A DNA stretch of 64,000 bases, taken from assembly GCF_023028345.1 (NCBI RefSeq), contig NZ_CP095487.1:3038001-3102000 (forward strand). The letters run 5' to 3'. Source of the stretch: Halorientalis marina (GTDB lineage: Archaea > Halobacteriota > Halobacteria > Halobacteriales > Haloarculaceae). This document shows positions 34,076 through 42,814 of this stretch, piece after piece; position 1 is the stretch's first letter; every line of letters begins with the position of its first letter. The notes beneath the pieces were generated by a model that worked only from the letters and a program-made list of their open reading frames with translations, was not told where the DNA came from and ran no database searches. The translations under genes were made by a program, and so were the position numbers.

Positions 34076-34723
34076 TCAGGTCTGCTCCTCGATGGCCGCC
34101 TCGATGTCGGCCCAGACCTCGTCCGGCGTCTGCTCGCCGTCGATCTCGACGAACGCGTCGTCGCCGCGATAGTGGTCGATGACCGGCGCGGTGTTGTCGT
34201 CGAACACGTCCAGGCGGTTGTTGACGGACTCCTCGTTGTCGTCGTCGCGCTGGATGAGTTCGCCGCCACACTCGTCGCAGACGCCCTCTTCCTCGGGCGG
34301 CTCGAACTCGACGTGGAAGTTCGCGCCGCAGTCGTCACAGACCCGGCGGCCGGTCAGGCGGTCGACGAGTTCGTCGCGGCTGACCTCGAGCGAGAGAACG
34401 ACGTCGAGGTCGGTCATGTCCGCGAGTTCCTCGGCCTGGTCCATGTTGCGCGGGTAGCCGTCCAGCACGAAGCCGTCGGCCTGTGAGAGCGCCTCGTCGA
34501 CGATGGCGTTGACCACCGCGTCCGGCACGAGATCGCCCGCTTCCATGTACTCGCGGGGCGTGTCGTACTCCGTGTCCATGTCGGAGATGTCCATGTCCTT
34601 GTTGCCCCGGAGCGCGTCGCCCGTGGTGACGTGCTCGACGCCGAACGTCTCCGCGATGTTGCTGCTCTGTGTGCCTTTGCCCGCTCCCGGCGGCCCGAGG
34701 ATGAGTACGTGCGGTTGCGCCAT
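34076..34723 (-). CDS. adk: Adenylate kinase
   Basis: 215 residues, the long form with a zinc-binding LID. It converts ATP and AMP to two ADP. The P-loop [10 protein letters not shown] is at about 10-19; [13 protein letters not shown] is the AMP-binding region; the LID has C-D-D-C and C-D-E-C pairs separated by about 16 residues for zinc. It probably forms an operon with the DUF106 gene downstream. A weak minus-strand A/T box near 34748-34756 may be the promoter. Confidence 0.96.
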   Translation of the reverse strand: MAQPHVLILGPPGAGKGTQSSNIAETFGVEHVTTGDALRGNKDMDISDMDTEYDTPREYMEAGDLVPDAVVNAIVDEALSQADGFVLDGYPRNMDQAEELADMTDLDVVLSLEVSRDELVDRLTGRRVCDDCGANFHVEFEPPEEEGVCDECGGELIQRDDDNEESVNNRLDVFDDNTAPVIDHYRGDDAFVEIDGEQTPDEVWADIEAAIEEQT

Positions 34724-34835
34724 ACTGCCGGCTTCTCCACGCCCCGACTTCTACCTGTTGGAGTTCGACAGTCGTGTGGCTCGTTCACAAATGCGGGTGG
34801 CCGTCCTTTTGTCGCTCGGCCGCGTATCGGGGAGT

Positions 34836-35249
34836 ATGACCGACTCGAACGCGGACGCGGCGACGCGACGGGCGCGGATCGCCGAGGCCATCACGGCCCA
34901 CCGGCAGGCCGGAAGCGAGGAACCGGTCCTGTTCGCTACCGGGGCCGAGCGGGACGATGACCGTGGGGACGGTGGCGGGAACGACTCGACCGCCACTCGC
35001 CCGTTCGTCGACTACCAGGACCGCGAGATAACCGTCGAACTGACCGACGCGGAGCGCGACCGGCTCGACGACCTCCTCGGGGAGTTCACCGTCTTCAAGA
35101 TCGCACAGCCGGCGACCCGGAAGGCGGGCGACGGCGTCGTCCACGTCTCGGCCATCGCGGACCCGAAGCACGCCGCCGACTTCGTGGACCGGCTCTTTCT
35201 CGACGTGTTCGAGGCCGGCGCAGGGTACGGACTGGTCGTGGAGGACTAA
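34836..35249 (+). CDS. Conserved-looking haloarchaeal protein, function unknown
   Basis: 137 residues from the ATG at 34836. An N-terminal helical, charged stretch leads to an acidic Gly/Asp linker (about 40-60), then a small alpha/beta domain: REITVELTDAERDRLDDLLGEFTVFKIAQPATRKAGDGVVHVSAIADPKHAADFVDRLFLDVF. No catalytic motif is recognised. A TATA-like CCTTTTGT about 30 nt upstream suggests a leaderless transcript. Its 3' end overlaps that of the convergent trkH by 4 nt. Confidence 0.72.
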   Translation: MTDSNADAATRRARIAEAITAHRQAGSEEPVLFATGAERDDDRGDGGGNDSTATRPFVDYQDREITVELTDAERDRLDDLLGEFTVFKIAQPATRKAGDGVVHVSAIADPKHAADFVDRLFLDVFEAGAGYGLVVED

Positions 35250-36790
35250 CTCCGCCAGTACGACGGCGAGAACAGGACGAGCACCGAGAGTATCTCCAGC
35301 CGGCCGATCCACATGAGCAGGACCATGTAGAGTTTCGCGGGCGCCGAGAAGGGGAGGAAGTTGTTCATCGGGCCGACGACGCCGAACCCGGGGCCGATGT
35401 TACCGAGCGTCGCGACGGCGACGCTCATCGCCTCGCCGGTCGAGAGGGCGATCCCAGTCCGGTTCGCGTCGAGGAAGATGAGGACCGTCGAGAGCGCGAA
35501 GATGGTCAGGAAGACGAACGTGAACACGAACAGCCCGCGGATGGTCTCCTCGTCGATGATGCTGTCGTCGACGCGGACGGCCTCGACGGCCTCGGGGTGG
35601 ACAGTCGAGAACAGCTCGCGGCGGATCGACCGCTGGATCACGTACCAGCGGATGATCTTGATGGACCCGGCTGCCGACCCCGCGGACCCGCCGAGGAACA
35701 TCGCCAACAAAAGGATGGTCTGTCCCGACTGGCTCCAGGTGTTGAAGTCCATGCTCGCGTACCCGGTCGTCGTGACGATGGCCGCGGCCTGGAAGGTGGC
35801 CTGCCGGAGCGAGTTCTCGGCGTTGCCCGCGATGGTATCGACGTTCTCCGGAATCGTCTCCAGCCCGAACCCGAGAAAGAGGAGGCCGGCGAGCAGTGTC
35901 ACCACGACGCCCATCGCGAACAGGTACGAGCGGAACTCGGCGTTGCGAATCAGCCGCTCGGGCTGGCCCCGGATGACGTACCAGAACAGCGCGAAGTTCG
36001 CCCCGGCGAGGATCATGAAGGGGATGACGGCCCACTGGACGATGGGCGTGAACGCCTCGATGCTCCGCGCCTCCGGCGAGAAGCCGCCGGTCGGCAGCGT
36101 CGTTAGCGCGTGGGCGACGGCGTTGTAGAGGCCCATGTTCGGCGCCAGTCCGAGGAGGTTCAGCGAGAAGTAGACCGCGAAACAGGCGACGGTGAGGCCG
36201 ATGTAGATGAGCCACAGCGCGCGAGCGGTCTCGCGGATGCGCGGCGTGAGTTTCTCGACCGACAGCCCCGGCGACTCCTCCTGCATGAGCCGCGCGCCAC
36301 CGACCGAGAGTTCGGGGAGGATGGCGACCATGAGGACGACGATCCCCATGCCGCCGAGCCACTGGGTGACCTGGCGCCACATGAGCATCGACCGGGAGTG
36401 TTGCTCGAAGGAGATTTCGCCGAGCACGGTCGCGCCGGTCGTCGTGAACCCGCTCATGCTCTCGAACAGGGCGTTGACGGGGTGGGCGACCGTCCCCTGC
36501 CCGGCGACGAGGTAGGGGAGCATGCCGACCAGCGGCACTGCGACCCAGGTGAGCGCGACCATCAGGAAGGCGTCGCGGTGACCCAGGTCCGGGTCGGGCC
36601 GGAGCCGTTGCATGAGCGTGCCGACGCCGACCGCGACGAGGATAGTCACGAGGAACGGAAGCGGATCCTCGCCGTAGTAGAGTGCGAGGAGGGTCGGAAA
36701 CGTGAGCGGCACGGCGAGAAAGCGGACGACACTTCCGACGAGACTGAGACTCGCCCGCCAGTCGACGCGGACCGTATCGGACAGCGCCAT
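35246..36790 (-). CDS. trkH: TrkH family potassium uptake protein (first copy)
   Basis: 514 residues, the membrane pore subunit of a TrkH/KtrB potassium transporter. The four pore-loop (P-domain) motifs are visible: TTTGATVL, TLPTGGFS, TTTGYASMDF and GNIGPGFG. About 10 to 12 membrane helices surround them. It would take up potassium, with gating by a TrkA subunit. A second TrkH gene lies 79 nt upstream and trkA beyond it, all on the same strand, so they probably form one operon. It is about 40-50 percent identical to the second copy, judged by eye only. Confidence 0.95.
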   Translation of the reverse strand: MALSDTVRVDWRASLSLVGSVVRFLAVPLTFPTLLALYYGEDPLPFLVTILVAVGVGTLMQRLRPDPDLGHRDAFLMVALTWVAVPLVGMLPYLVAGQGTVAHPVNALFESMSGFTTTGATVLGEISFEQHSRSMLMWRQVTQWLGGMGIVVLMVAILPELSVGGARLMQEESPGLSVEKLTPRIRETARALWLIYIGLTVACFAVYFSLNLLGLAPNMGLYNAVAHALTTLPTGGFSPEARSIEAFTPIVQWAVIPFMILAGANFALFWYVIRGQPERLIRNAEFRSYLFAMGVVVTLLAGLLFLGFGLETIPENVDTIAGNAENSLRQATFQAAAIVTTTGYASMDFNTWSQSGQTILLLAMFLGGSAGSAAGSIKIIRWYVIQRSIRRELFSTVHPEAVEAVRVDDSIIDEETIRGLFVFTFVFLTIFALSTVLIFLDANRTGIALSTGEAMSVAVATLGNIGPGFGVVGPMNNFLPFSAPAKLYMVLLMWIGRLEILSVLVLFSPSYWRS

Positions 36791-36869
36791 CGGTATACAC
36801 CTGAGCGATTGTCGGCCGCGGTATGAATCCTGCGTTCTCCGACGACGAGTCCGAGTGGATATGACCCGC

Positions 36870-38360
36870 TCAGGACGTCCAGAACGCCGGCGAGAGGACG
36901 ACCAGCACCGGGATGACCTCGATCCGACCGATCCACATCAGCGCAGTCATCGTGAGCTTCGTCGAGGCCGAGAACGGCTCGTAGGTCCCGTACGGTCCCG
37001 CGAAGCCGAACGCCGGGCCGATGTTGAGGAACGTCGCGGCCGCGGCCCCCATCGCCTCGAACTCCCCGAGCGCGAGGCCGACCCGTGCCGCGTCCGTGAC
37101 GAGAAAGACCGTCGTCAGGCCGAAAATCAGGACGCTCAACAGCGTGTACGCGAACACGTCGCGCACGACCCCCTCGTCCACGACCTGTCCGCTCACCCGG
37201 AGCGGCCTGATGGCCTCGGGGTGAACGCGCGTGAACAGGTCACGGCGCAGTCCCCGGATGACCACGAGCCAGCGGAGGGTCTTGATCGAACAGGTCGTAC
37301 TGCCGGCCATGCCGCCGACGAACATCCCGAGAAAGAGGATGTGCTTCGCGGCCGCCGACCAGATGTCGAAATCCACCGTCGCGTAGCCGGTCGTCGTGAC
37401 GATAGAGACCGTCTGGAAGAGGGCGTGCCGAACCGTCCGTTCGACGGTCGCGAACTGGCCGTCGAACCACAGGAAGACCGCGGTCAGTCCGGTGAACGTG
37501 AGGAGGACCGTGACGTAGAACCGGAACTCGTCGCTCCGGCGGAGCCGCGTCAGATCCCCCCGCGTCAGCCGGTAGAGCAGGACGAAGTTCGTCGCGCCGA
37601 GGAACATGAACGGAATGACGGCCCACTGGACGGCCGGTGAGAACGCGCCGATGCTTTCGGCCCGCGGGGAAAAGCCCGCCGTCGAGACCGCGGTGAAGGC
37701 GTGCGCGACCGCGTCGTAGAGTGTCATTTCCGGCGCGAGTCCGACCAGTCCGAGTCCGAGAAGAACGGCCACCATCACGGCGGTCAGGGCGACGTACAGC
37801 GCGCCGATGATGCGTGCCGTCTCGGCGATGCGTGGCGTGAGTTTCGTCACGTCGTTCGTCTGGCTCTCGGTCTCCATCAACTGAGCACCTCCCACGGAGA
37901 GCTGTGAAAGCAACGCGACCGCCAGCACGAGGATACTCAGCCCGCCGATCCACTGGAGGACCGCCCGCCACAGCAGGAGTGCCTGCCCGTGTGCCTCGAA
38001 GGAGACGATGACCGTCGCGCCCGTCGTCGTCACGCCGCTCATGCTCTCGAAGAGGGCGTTGCTGGGCTGGCTGAACACCCCCGACCCGACGACAACGAAC
38101 GGGACCATCCCGACGAGCGCGACGGCCAGCCACGTCAGCGAGACCACCAGAAACGCCTCCCGCAGGCCGAGTTCGTCGCGATCGAGCCGTTCCAGGCCGA
38201 ATCCGAGCCCGGCCGAGAGCACGGCCGTCGCGAGGAAGGGAACCGGCGGTTCCCGGTACCAGAGTGCGACGAGCGCGACGGCGAGAAGCGGGACCGCCAG
38301 CATCTTCAGGACCGTGCCGACCAGCGCGAGACTGGTGCGCCAGTCGACCCGAGTTCTCAT
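36870..38360 (-). CDS. trkH: TrkH family potassium uptake protein (second copy)
   Basis: 496 residues with the same four-loop TrkH plan: TTTGATVI, AVSTAGFS, TTTGYATVDF and NIGPAFG. Its start overlaps the trkA stop by 4 nt (ATGA, 38357-38360), so it is translationally coupled to trkA. Two adjacent TrkH paralogues with one TrkA could give homo- or heterodimeric pores of different affinity. No promoter is evident between it and trkA. Confidence 0.95.
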   Translation of the reverse strand: MRTRVDWRTSLALVGTVLKMLAVPLLAVALVALWYREPPVPFLATAVLSAGLGFGLERLDRDELGLREAFLVVSLTWLAVALVGMVPFVVVGSGVFSQPSNALFESMSGVTTTGATVIVSFEAHGQALLLWRAVLQWIGGLSILVLAVALLSQLSVGGAQLMETESQTNDVTKLTPRIAETARIIGALYVALTAVMVAVLLGLGLVGLAPEMTLYDAVAHAFTAVSTAGFSPRAESIGAFSPAVQWAVIPFMFLGATNFVLLYRLTRGDLTRLRRSDEFRFYVTVLLTFTGLTAVFLWFDGQFATVERTVRHALFQTVSIVTTTGYATVDFDIWSAAAKHILFLGMFVGGMAGSTTCSIKTLRWLVVIRGLRRDLFTRVHPEAIRPLRVSGQVVDEGVVRDVFAYTLLSVLIFGLTTVFLVTDAARVGLALGEFEAMGAAAATFLNIGPAFGFAGPYGTYEPFSASTKLTMTALMWIGRIEVIPVLVVLSPAFWTS

Positions 38361-39688
38361 ATCGACTTCGTGACTTCGCCGACGACGCCACCGGCGGCGA
38401 AGACGACGACGTGGTCGCCGACCCGGACCTTCGTATCACCGCGTGGCGTGATGTGCTCGCCGTCCCGGGCGATGGCGCCGATGACGACCCGGTCGGGGAG
38501 GTCGTCGGCCGCCTCCCGGATCGTGCGCCCGGCGAGGAGGCTGTCGGGACCGATCTCTATTTCGAGCACTTCGGCCCGGTCGCCCTCGATGATGGCGACG
38601 TTCTCGGTGCGGCGCGAGCGGGTGAAGCGGATGATCTCCTCGGCGGTCGCCTCCCGGGGACTCACCGCCACGTCGACGCCGACGGCCTCGAAGATGTCGG
38701 TGAAGTCACCGGTGTTGACGACCGCGATGGTCCGCTCGGCACCGATCCGCTTCGCCAGCAGCGTCGCCAGGAGGTTCTGCTGGTCGTTCTCCAGGGCGGC
38801 GATGAACACGTCGGTCCTGTCGACGTTCTCGCGTTCGAGGAACTCTTGGTCGGTCGCGTCACTGTGCATCACCGTCGTTTTCGGGAGGTTCTCGGCCAGC
38901 CAGCGGGCGCGTTCCTCGTCGCGTTCGACGAGCCGCGGGGTGAACCCCCGCTCTTCGAGCAGGGTAGCCGTCTGGAAGCCGATCTCCCCGCCGCCGACGA
39001 CGACGATGTCGTCCGGTCCGTCCTTTTCGGGCGCTATCGCGGCGCTGAACTCGCGCGTGCTCTCCGGACTGCCGATGACGACGACGTCGTCGCCCGGTTC
39101 TATCGTCGTGTCCCCGCGCGGGATGACGACCGATTCGTCGCGCATGATGGCGACGAACGTCAGCGACTCGAAGCGGTCGGCCTCCCGGACCGTCTGGTTC
39201 GCGACAGGGCTCTCGGCCGGAATCTCGAATTCGGTCATCTGGACGAGGCCGTCCGCGAACATGTCCACGTCCTGTGCAGTCGGTAATCCGATGATGCCGA
39301 CGATGGTCTTCGCTGCCAGCAGGTCCGTACACACCATGAAGTCGACGCCGAAGGGCGTGTGCGAGCGCTGCCAGGCCCGGAGGTACTGGGGGCGCTTGAC
39401 CCGGGCGATGGTGAACGCGTCCGACACGGCCGAGGCCGTCCCGCAGGTGACGATGTTGGCGTCGTCGATGTCGGTACTCGCGATGACCATGTCCGCGTCC
39501 TGTACGCCGGCTTCCGCCAGCGTGTCGAGGTCGCGACCGTCACCCTGGATAGCCAGTACGTCGACGGAGTAGTTGAGTGACTCCACGCGGCTCCCGTCGA
39601 TGTCGACGACGACCACGTCGTGCGTGTCCGCGAAGCTCTCCGCGATGCTCGAACCGACCTGTCCCGCACCGACGACGATCACGCGCAC
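38357..39688 (-). CDS. trkA: Trk potassium transporter NAD-binding subunit TrkA
   Basis: 443 residues starting with a GTG at 39688 (VRVIVVGAGQVGSSIAES). It has two RCK units, each a Rossmann TrkA_N (GAGQVG near the start; VVVGGGEIGFQTATLLEERG near 225) and a TrkA_C domain. The second TrkA_C ends SLLAGRTIREAADDLPDRVVIGAIARDGEHITPRGDTKVRVGDHVVVFA. This is the full-length double-RCK form that binds nucleotide and gates TrkH. It is the first gene of the potassium-uptake operon. Confidence 0.96.
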   Translation of the reverse strand: MRVIVVGAGQVGSSIAESFADTHDVVVVDIDGSRVESLNYSVDVLAIQGDGRDLDTLAEAGVQDADMVIASTDIDDANIVTCGTASAVSDAFTIARVKRPQYLRAWQRSHTPFGVDFMVCTDLLAAKTIVGIIGLPTAQDVDMFADGLVQMTEFEIPAESPVANQTVREADRFESLTFVAIMRDESVVIPRGDTTIEPGDDVVVIGSPESTREFSAAIAPEKDGPDDIVVVGGGEIGFQTATLLEERGFTPRLVERDEERARWLAENLPKTTVMHSDATDQEFLERENVDRTDVFIAALENDQQNLLATLLAKRIGAERTIAVVNTGDFTDIFEAVGVDVAVSPREATAEEIIRFTRSRRTENVAIIEGDRAEVLEIEIGPDSLLAGRTIREAADDLPDRVVIGAIARDGEHITPRGDTKVRVGDHVVVFAAGGVVGEVTKSI

Positions 39689-39786
39689 GGTCGATCACCC
39701 GACGCCGCTGTCATGCCGCACACGTTCCGAGCGCTTCGGGAAGAGGATTTCCCTTTCTCTGGCCCCATCACGGCGCCGTGTGCGAG

Positions 39787-39797
39787 AACTTAATGCC
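39787..39797 (+). promoter_or_regulatory. TATA-like box before the leader ORF and uspA
   Basis: AACTTAATGCC lies about 29 nt before an ATG at 39821 and about 99 nt before the uspA ATG (39891), so transcription may begin at the leader ORF rather than at uspA. Confidence 0.45.
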
Positions 39798-39820
39798 GGT
39801 GGGGCCACAACCGGACAACG

Positions 39821-39898
39821 ATGACCGACAGTGCCGTCCACGGAGCGGGTGGTGACGTGCGCGAACCGCGCGACACACGCGACTCCGACGATGAGTGA
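39821..39898 (+). CDS. Possible 25-codon leader peptide overlapping uspA
   Basis: An ATG at 39821 opens a frame (MTDSAVHGAGGDVREP...) of 25 codons ending in TGA at 39896-39898. It overlaps the uspA start at 39891 by 8 nt, in a different frame. The TATA-like box at 39787-39797 is about 29 nt before this ATG, which fits leaderless initiation. It could couple translation to uspA. It is short and may be coincidental. Confidence 0.35.
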   Translation: MTDSAVHGAGGDVREPRDTRDSDDE

Positions 39899-40316
39899 CG
39901 TCTTTGAGCGCGTCCTCCTTCCGGTCGCAAACGACGACGACGCCGAGGCCAGTTGCCGGGCCATCGAACCGTACGTGGGCGCGTCCGTGGTCGCCTGCAA
40001 CGTCGTCGAGAAAGCCGGCGGCGCGCCGGACAAGGCCTCCGTCGAACAGCGCGAACTGGTGGCCGAGGATGCCTTCGCGGTCGTCCGCGACCGCCTCGGC
40101 GACGTGACCGAGGTCGAGACCACGATCCGCTACGACACGGACGTGGCCGACGCGATCTTCGACGCGGCTGCCGACGTCGACGCGACGGCGATCATCTTCA
40201 CGCCGCGGGGCGGGAGCCGGTGGCTCCGACTGCTGACCGGTGACGTGGCGATGGACCTCGTCAATAAAACCGACCGCCCAGTAGTCGTCCTGCCGGACGT
40301 GAGCGAGGAAGAATGA
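39891..40316 (+). CDS. Universal stress protein UspA family
   Basis: 141 residues from the ATG at 39891 (MSDVFERVLLPVAND, the family start). It is a single Usp domain with an alpha/beta fold; the late segment IIFTPRGGSRWLRLLTGDVAMDLVNKTDRPVVVLP is the Usp C-terminal block with a Gly-rich nucleotide-site-like loop. Usp proteins often bind ATP or AMP and regulate transporters or stress responses. The amino-acid permease with Usp domains follows 25 nt downstream, and the Trk operon lies upstream in the opposite direction. The in-frame GTG at 39831 is rejected. Confidence 0.88.
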   Translation: MSDVFERVLLPVANDDDAEASCRAIEPYVGASVVACNVVEKAGGAPDKASVEQRELVAEDAFAVVRDRLGDVTEVETTIRYDTDVADAIFDAAADVDATAIIFTPRGGSRWLRLLTGDVAMDLVNKTDRPVVVLPDVSEEE

Positions 40317-40341
40317 CGATCAAACCAGTGGGGACAGACCG

Positions 40342-42588
40342 ATGAGCGGTAGCGACGAAGAACTCGCGAAGGACCTCGGCCCGCTCGCGGCGCTGACTAT
40401 CGGCGTCGGGACAATGATCGGGGCGGGGATATTCGTGTTGCCCGGTGAGGCTGCTGGCGTCGCCGGCCCGCTCGTCGCAGCGTCGTTCGTCGTCGGCGGC
40501 GTCATTTCGCTGTTTACCGCGCTGTCGGCCAGCGAACTCGGCACCGCCATGCCGAAGGCCGGCGGCAGTTACTACTACGTCAATCACGCGCTCGGCCCCC
40601 TGTTCGGCTCCATCGCCGGCATGGGCAACTGGATGGGGCTGGCATTCGCCTCCGCGTTCTACATGATCGGGTTCGGGGGATTTTTGATCGAACTCGTCGC
40701 CATCCCGCGTCTCGACCTCGTCGTCCTCGTCCTCGACCCGACCCAGGTCGCGGCCCTGGTCGCCGGGACGGCGTTCGTGCTCGTCAACTACGTCGGCGCG
40801 AAAGAGACCGGTCGGCTGCAGAACATCATCGTCGTCACGCTGGTCGCCATCCTGACCGTGTTCACGGTCCTCGGGGCGCTGAGCGCGGACCTCTCGACGC
40901 TGACGCCCATCGCCCCCTTCGGTCTGGACTCGCTGCTCCCCGGAACGGCGCTCGTGTTCGTCTCTTTTCTCGGGTTCGCGAAGATCACGACCGTCGCCGA
41001 GGAGATCAAGAACCCAGGCCGGAACCTCCCGCTGGCAATCGTCGGCTCGGTCGTCATCGTGACGGTCATGTACGCGATCATCATGGTCGTGCTGATGGGC
41101 GTCATCAACTGGGACGTTCTCGCACAGTCGAGCACGCCCGTCATCGACGTGGCGGAGGTCGCGTTCGGCAACGCCCTCGGACTCTCCGTCGTCGGCGGCG
41201 GCCTCATCCTCTTTGCAGGTCTGCTCGCGACTGCCTCCAGCGCGAACGCATCCATCCTCGCGTCCTCGCGCATCAACTTCGCGATGGGTCGCGACAAACT
41301 GATCACGGCCTGGCTGAACGAGATTCACTCCCGATTCGCCACGCCGTACCGCTCTATCGCCGTCACCGGCGCGTTCATCCTGGCGTTCATCGCCGTGGGC
41401 GATATCAAGACGCTCGCGAAAGCCGGGAGCGTCCTCCACCTCATCGTTTACGGGCTGATGAACCTCGCGCTCATCGTCATGCGGGAAGCCGACGTGCCCG
41501 AGTACCAACCGGATTTCACAGTGCCGCTGTATCCGTTCACGCCGATTCTGGGGGCCGTCCTCTCCTTTGGCCTCATCGCGTTCATGGCGCCCATCGAAAT
41601 CGCGCTCAGTCTCGCCTTCGTCGGGTTCGGCATCGTCTGGTATCTGGGCTATGTACGGACGCGGGCCGACAAACAGGGCATCCTCGGCCAGTACATCCTC
41701 TCGCGCTCGGAGACGATGCCCGACGCGGCCGTCTCGGCCGCCGCCGGCGTCCAGCCCGACGGCGGCGACTTCCGCGTGATGGTCCCGCTGGCCAACCCCG
41801 AACACGAGAAAGACCTCATCACGCTCGCCAGCGCCATCGCGAAACAGCGCGGCGGGTCCGTCGACGCGGTCCACATCGTCACCGTCCCCGACCAGACCAC
41901 GCTGGAGTACGGGGCCGAACACGTCGACCAGCTCGACGCACACTCCGACGACCTGCTTCGGGCGGCCCGGGCCGACGCCGAGACCTTCGACGTCCCGGTC
42001 GAGACCCGGACCATCCTCTCGCACCGTTCCTTCGAGGAGATCTTCACCGCCGCCCGCACCCACGACGCCGACATGGTCGTCATGGGCTGGGGCCCCGATT
42101 CCCACGGTTCGCCCGGTCGTGCCGAAAGCGCTATCGACGAACTCGCTCACGACCTCCCCTGTGACTTCCTCGTGTACAAGAACCGCGGGTTCGATCCGTC
42201 GCGACTGTTGGTCCCCACGGCGGGCGGTCCCGATTCGGACCTCTCCGCCGCTGTCGCCAACATGCTCGAAGCTGAATTCGACTCCGAGATCACCCTGCTC
42301 CACGTCGCCGACGACCAGGACGCCGGCGAGCAGTTCCTCGCCGAGTGGGCCGCCGACCACGACCTCGGGGACGCCACGCTCCGCGTCGAGACCGGCGACG
42401 TCGAGACCGCAATCGAGACCGCCGCCGCCGACACCTCGCTGCTCGTCATCGGCGCCACTGAGGAGGGGCTGCTCGAACGCCTCGTCCGCGGCTCGCTCGT
42501 CCTCGACGTCGTCGACGACGTGGACTGTTCGGTCCTGCTCGCCGAGAAAGCACGCCCCCGGTCGCTGCTCGAACGACTGTTCGGGTGA
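40342..42588 (+). CDS. APC-family amino-acid permease fused to universal stress domains
   Basis: 748 residues. The first 450 form an APC transporter with about 12 helices: IGVGTMIGAGIFVLPGEAAGVAGP (substrate-binding helix 1), SYYYVNHALGPLFGSIAGMGNW, and a conserved LGFAKITTVAEEIKNPGRNLPLAI. Residues about 470-745 hold two Usp-like domains (VMVPLANPEHEKDLITLASAIAKQ ... DMVVMGWGPDSHGSPGR; LLVPTAGGPDSDLSAAVANML ... LLVIGATEEGLLERLVRGSLVLDVV). The Usp part probably senses nucleotide and controls transport of cationic or neutral amino acids. It sits 25 nt after uspA, most likely in one operon. Confidence 0.93.
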   Translation: MSGSDEELAKDLGPLAALTIGVGTMIGAGIFVLPGEAAGVAGPLVAASFVVGGVISLFTALSASELGTAMPKAGGSYYYVNHALGPLFGSIAGMGNWMGLAFASAFYMIGFGGFLIELVAIPRLDLVVLVLDPTQVAALVAGTAFVLVNYVGAKETGRLQNIIVVTLVAILTVFTVLGALSADLSTLTPIAPFGLDSLLPGTALVFVSFLGFAKITTVAEEIKNPGRNLPLAIVGSVVIVTVMYAIIMVVLMGVINWDVLAQSSTPVIDVAEVAFGNALGLSVVGGGLILFAGLLATASSANASILASSRINFAMGRDKLITAWLNEIHSRFATPYRSIAVTGAFILAFIAVGDIKTLAKAGSVLHLIVYGLMNLALIVMREADVPEYQPDFTVPLYPFTPILGAVLSFGLIAFMAPIEIALSLAFVGFGIVWYLGYVRTRADKQGILGQYILSRSETMPDAAVSAAAGVQPDGGDFRVMVPLANPEHEKDLITLASAIAKQRGGSVDAVHIVTVPDQTTLEYGAEHVDQLDAHSDDLLRAARADAETFDVPVETRTILSHRSFEEIFTAARTHDADMVVMGWGPDSHGSPGRAESAIDELAHDLPCDFLVYKNRGFDPSRLLVPTAGGPDSDLSAAVANMLEAEFDSEITLLHVADDQDAGEQFLAEWAADHDLGDATLRVETGDVETAIETAAADTSLLVIGATEEGLLERLVRGSLVLDVVDDVDCSVLLAEKARPRSLLERLFG

Positions 42589-42814
42589 CGCCCGGGCCGG
42601 ACCTGGGTAACCCGGACGGAATCTCGTTCGACCGCCCTCAACGGACCGCCCGCCATGACGTGACCGGCCACGGTCTGTGCGGGCGGTCGAGGTCGTCCGT
42701 GTCGTCCCGCGGGCCATCCGACCATGGGTCGACGCTCACGTCATTGCGGTTCGCCGCGGACCGTGTTACCACTCGCCGTCCGAATGTCGAGAAGAAAGGG
42801 AGTCGGCGACCGCC

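Noticed and set aside
36791-36869. A separate promoter between the two trkH genes
   Set aside because: The 79-nt interval has only weak A/T patches at unsuitable distances; a shared transcript with trkA is simpler.
40261-42717. An 818-codon minus-strand frame
   Set aside because: It is the shadow of the APC-Usp permease, with a His/Asp/Glu/Gly-rich product and no domain.
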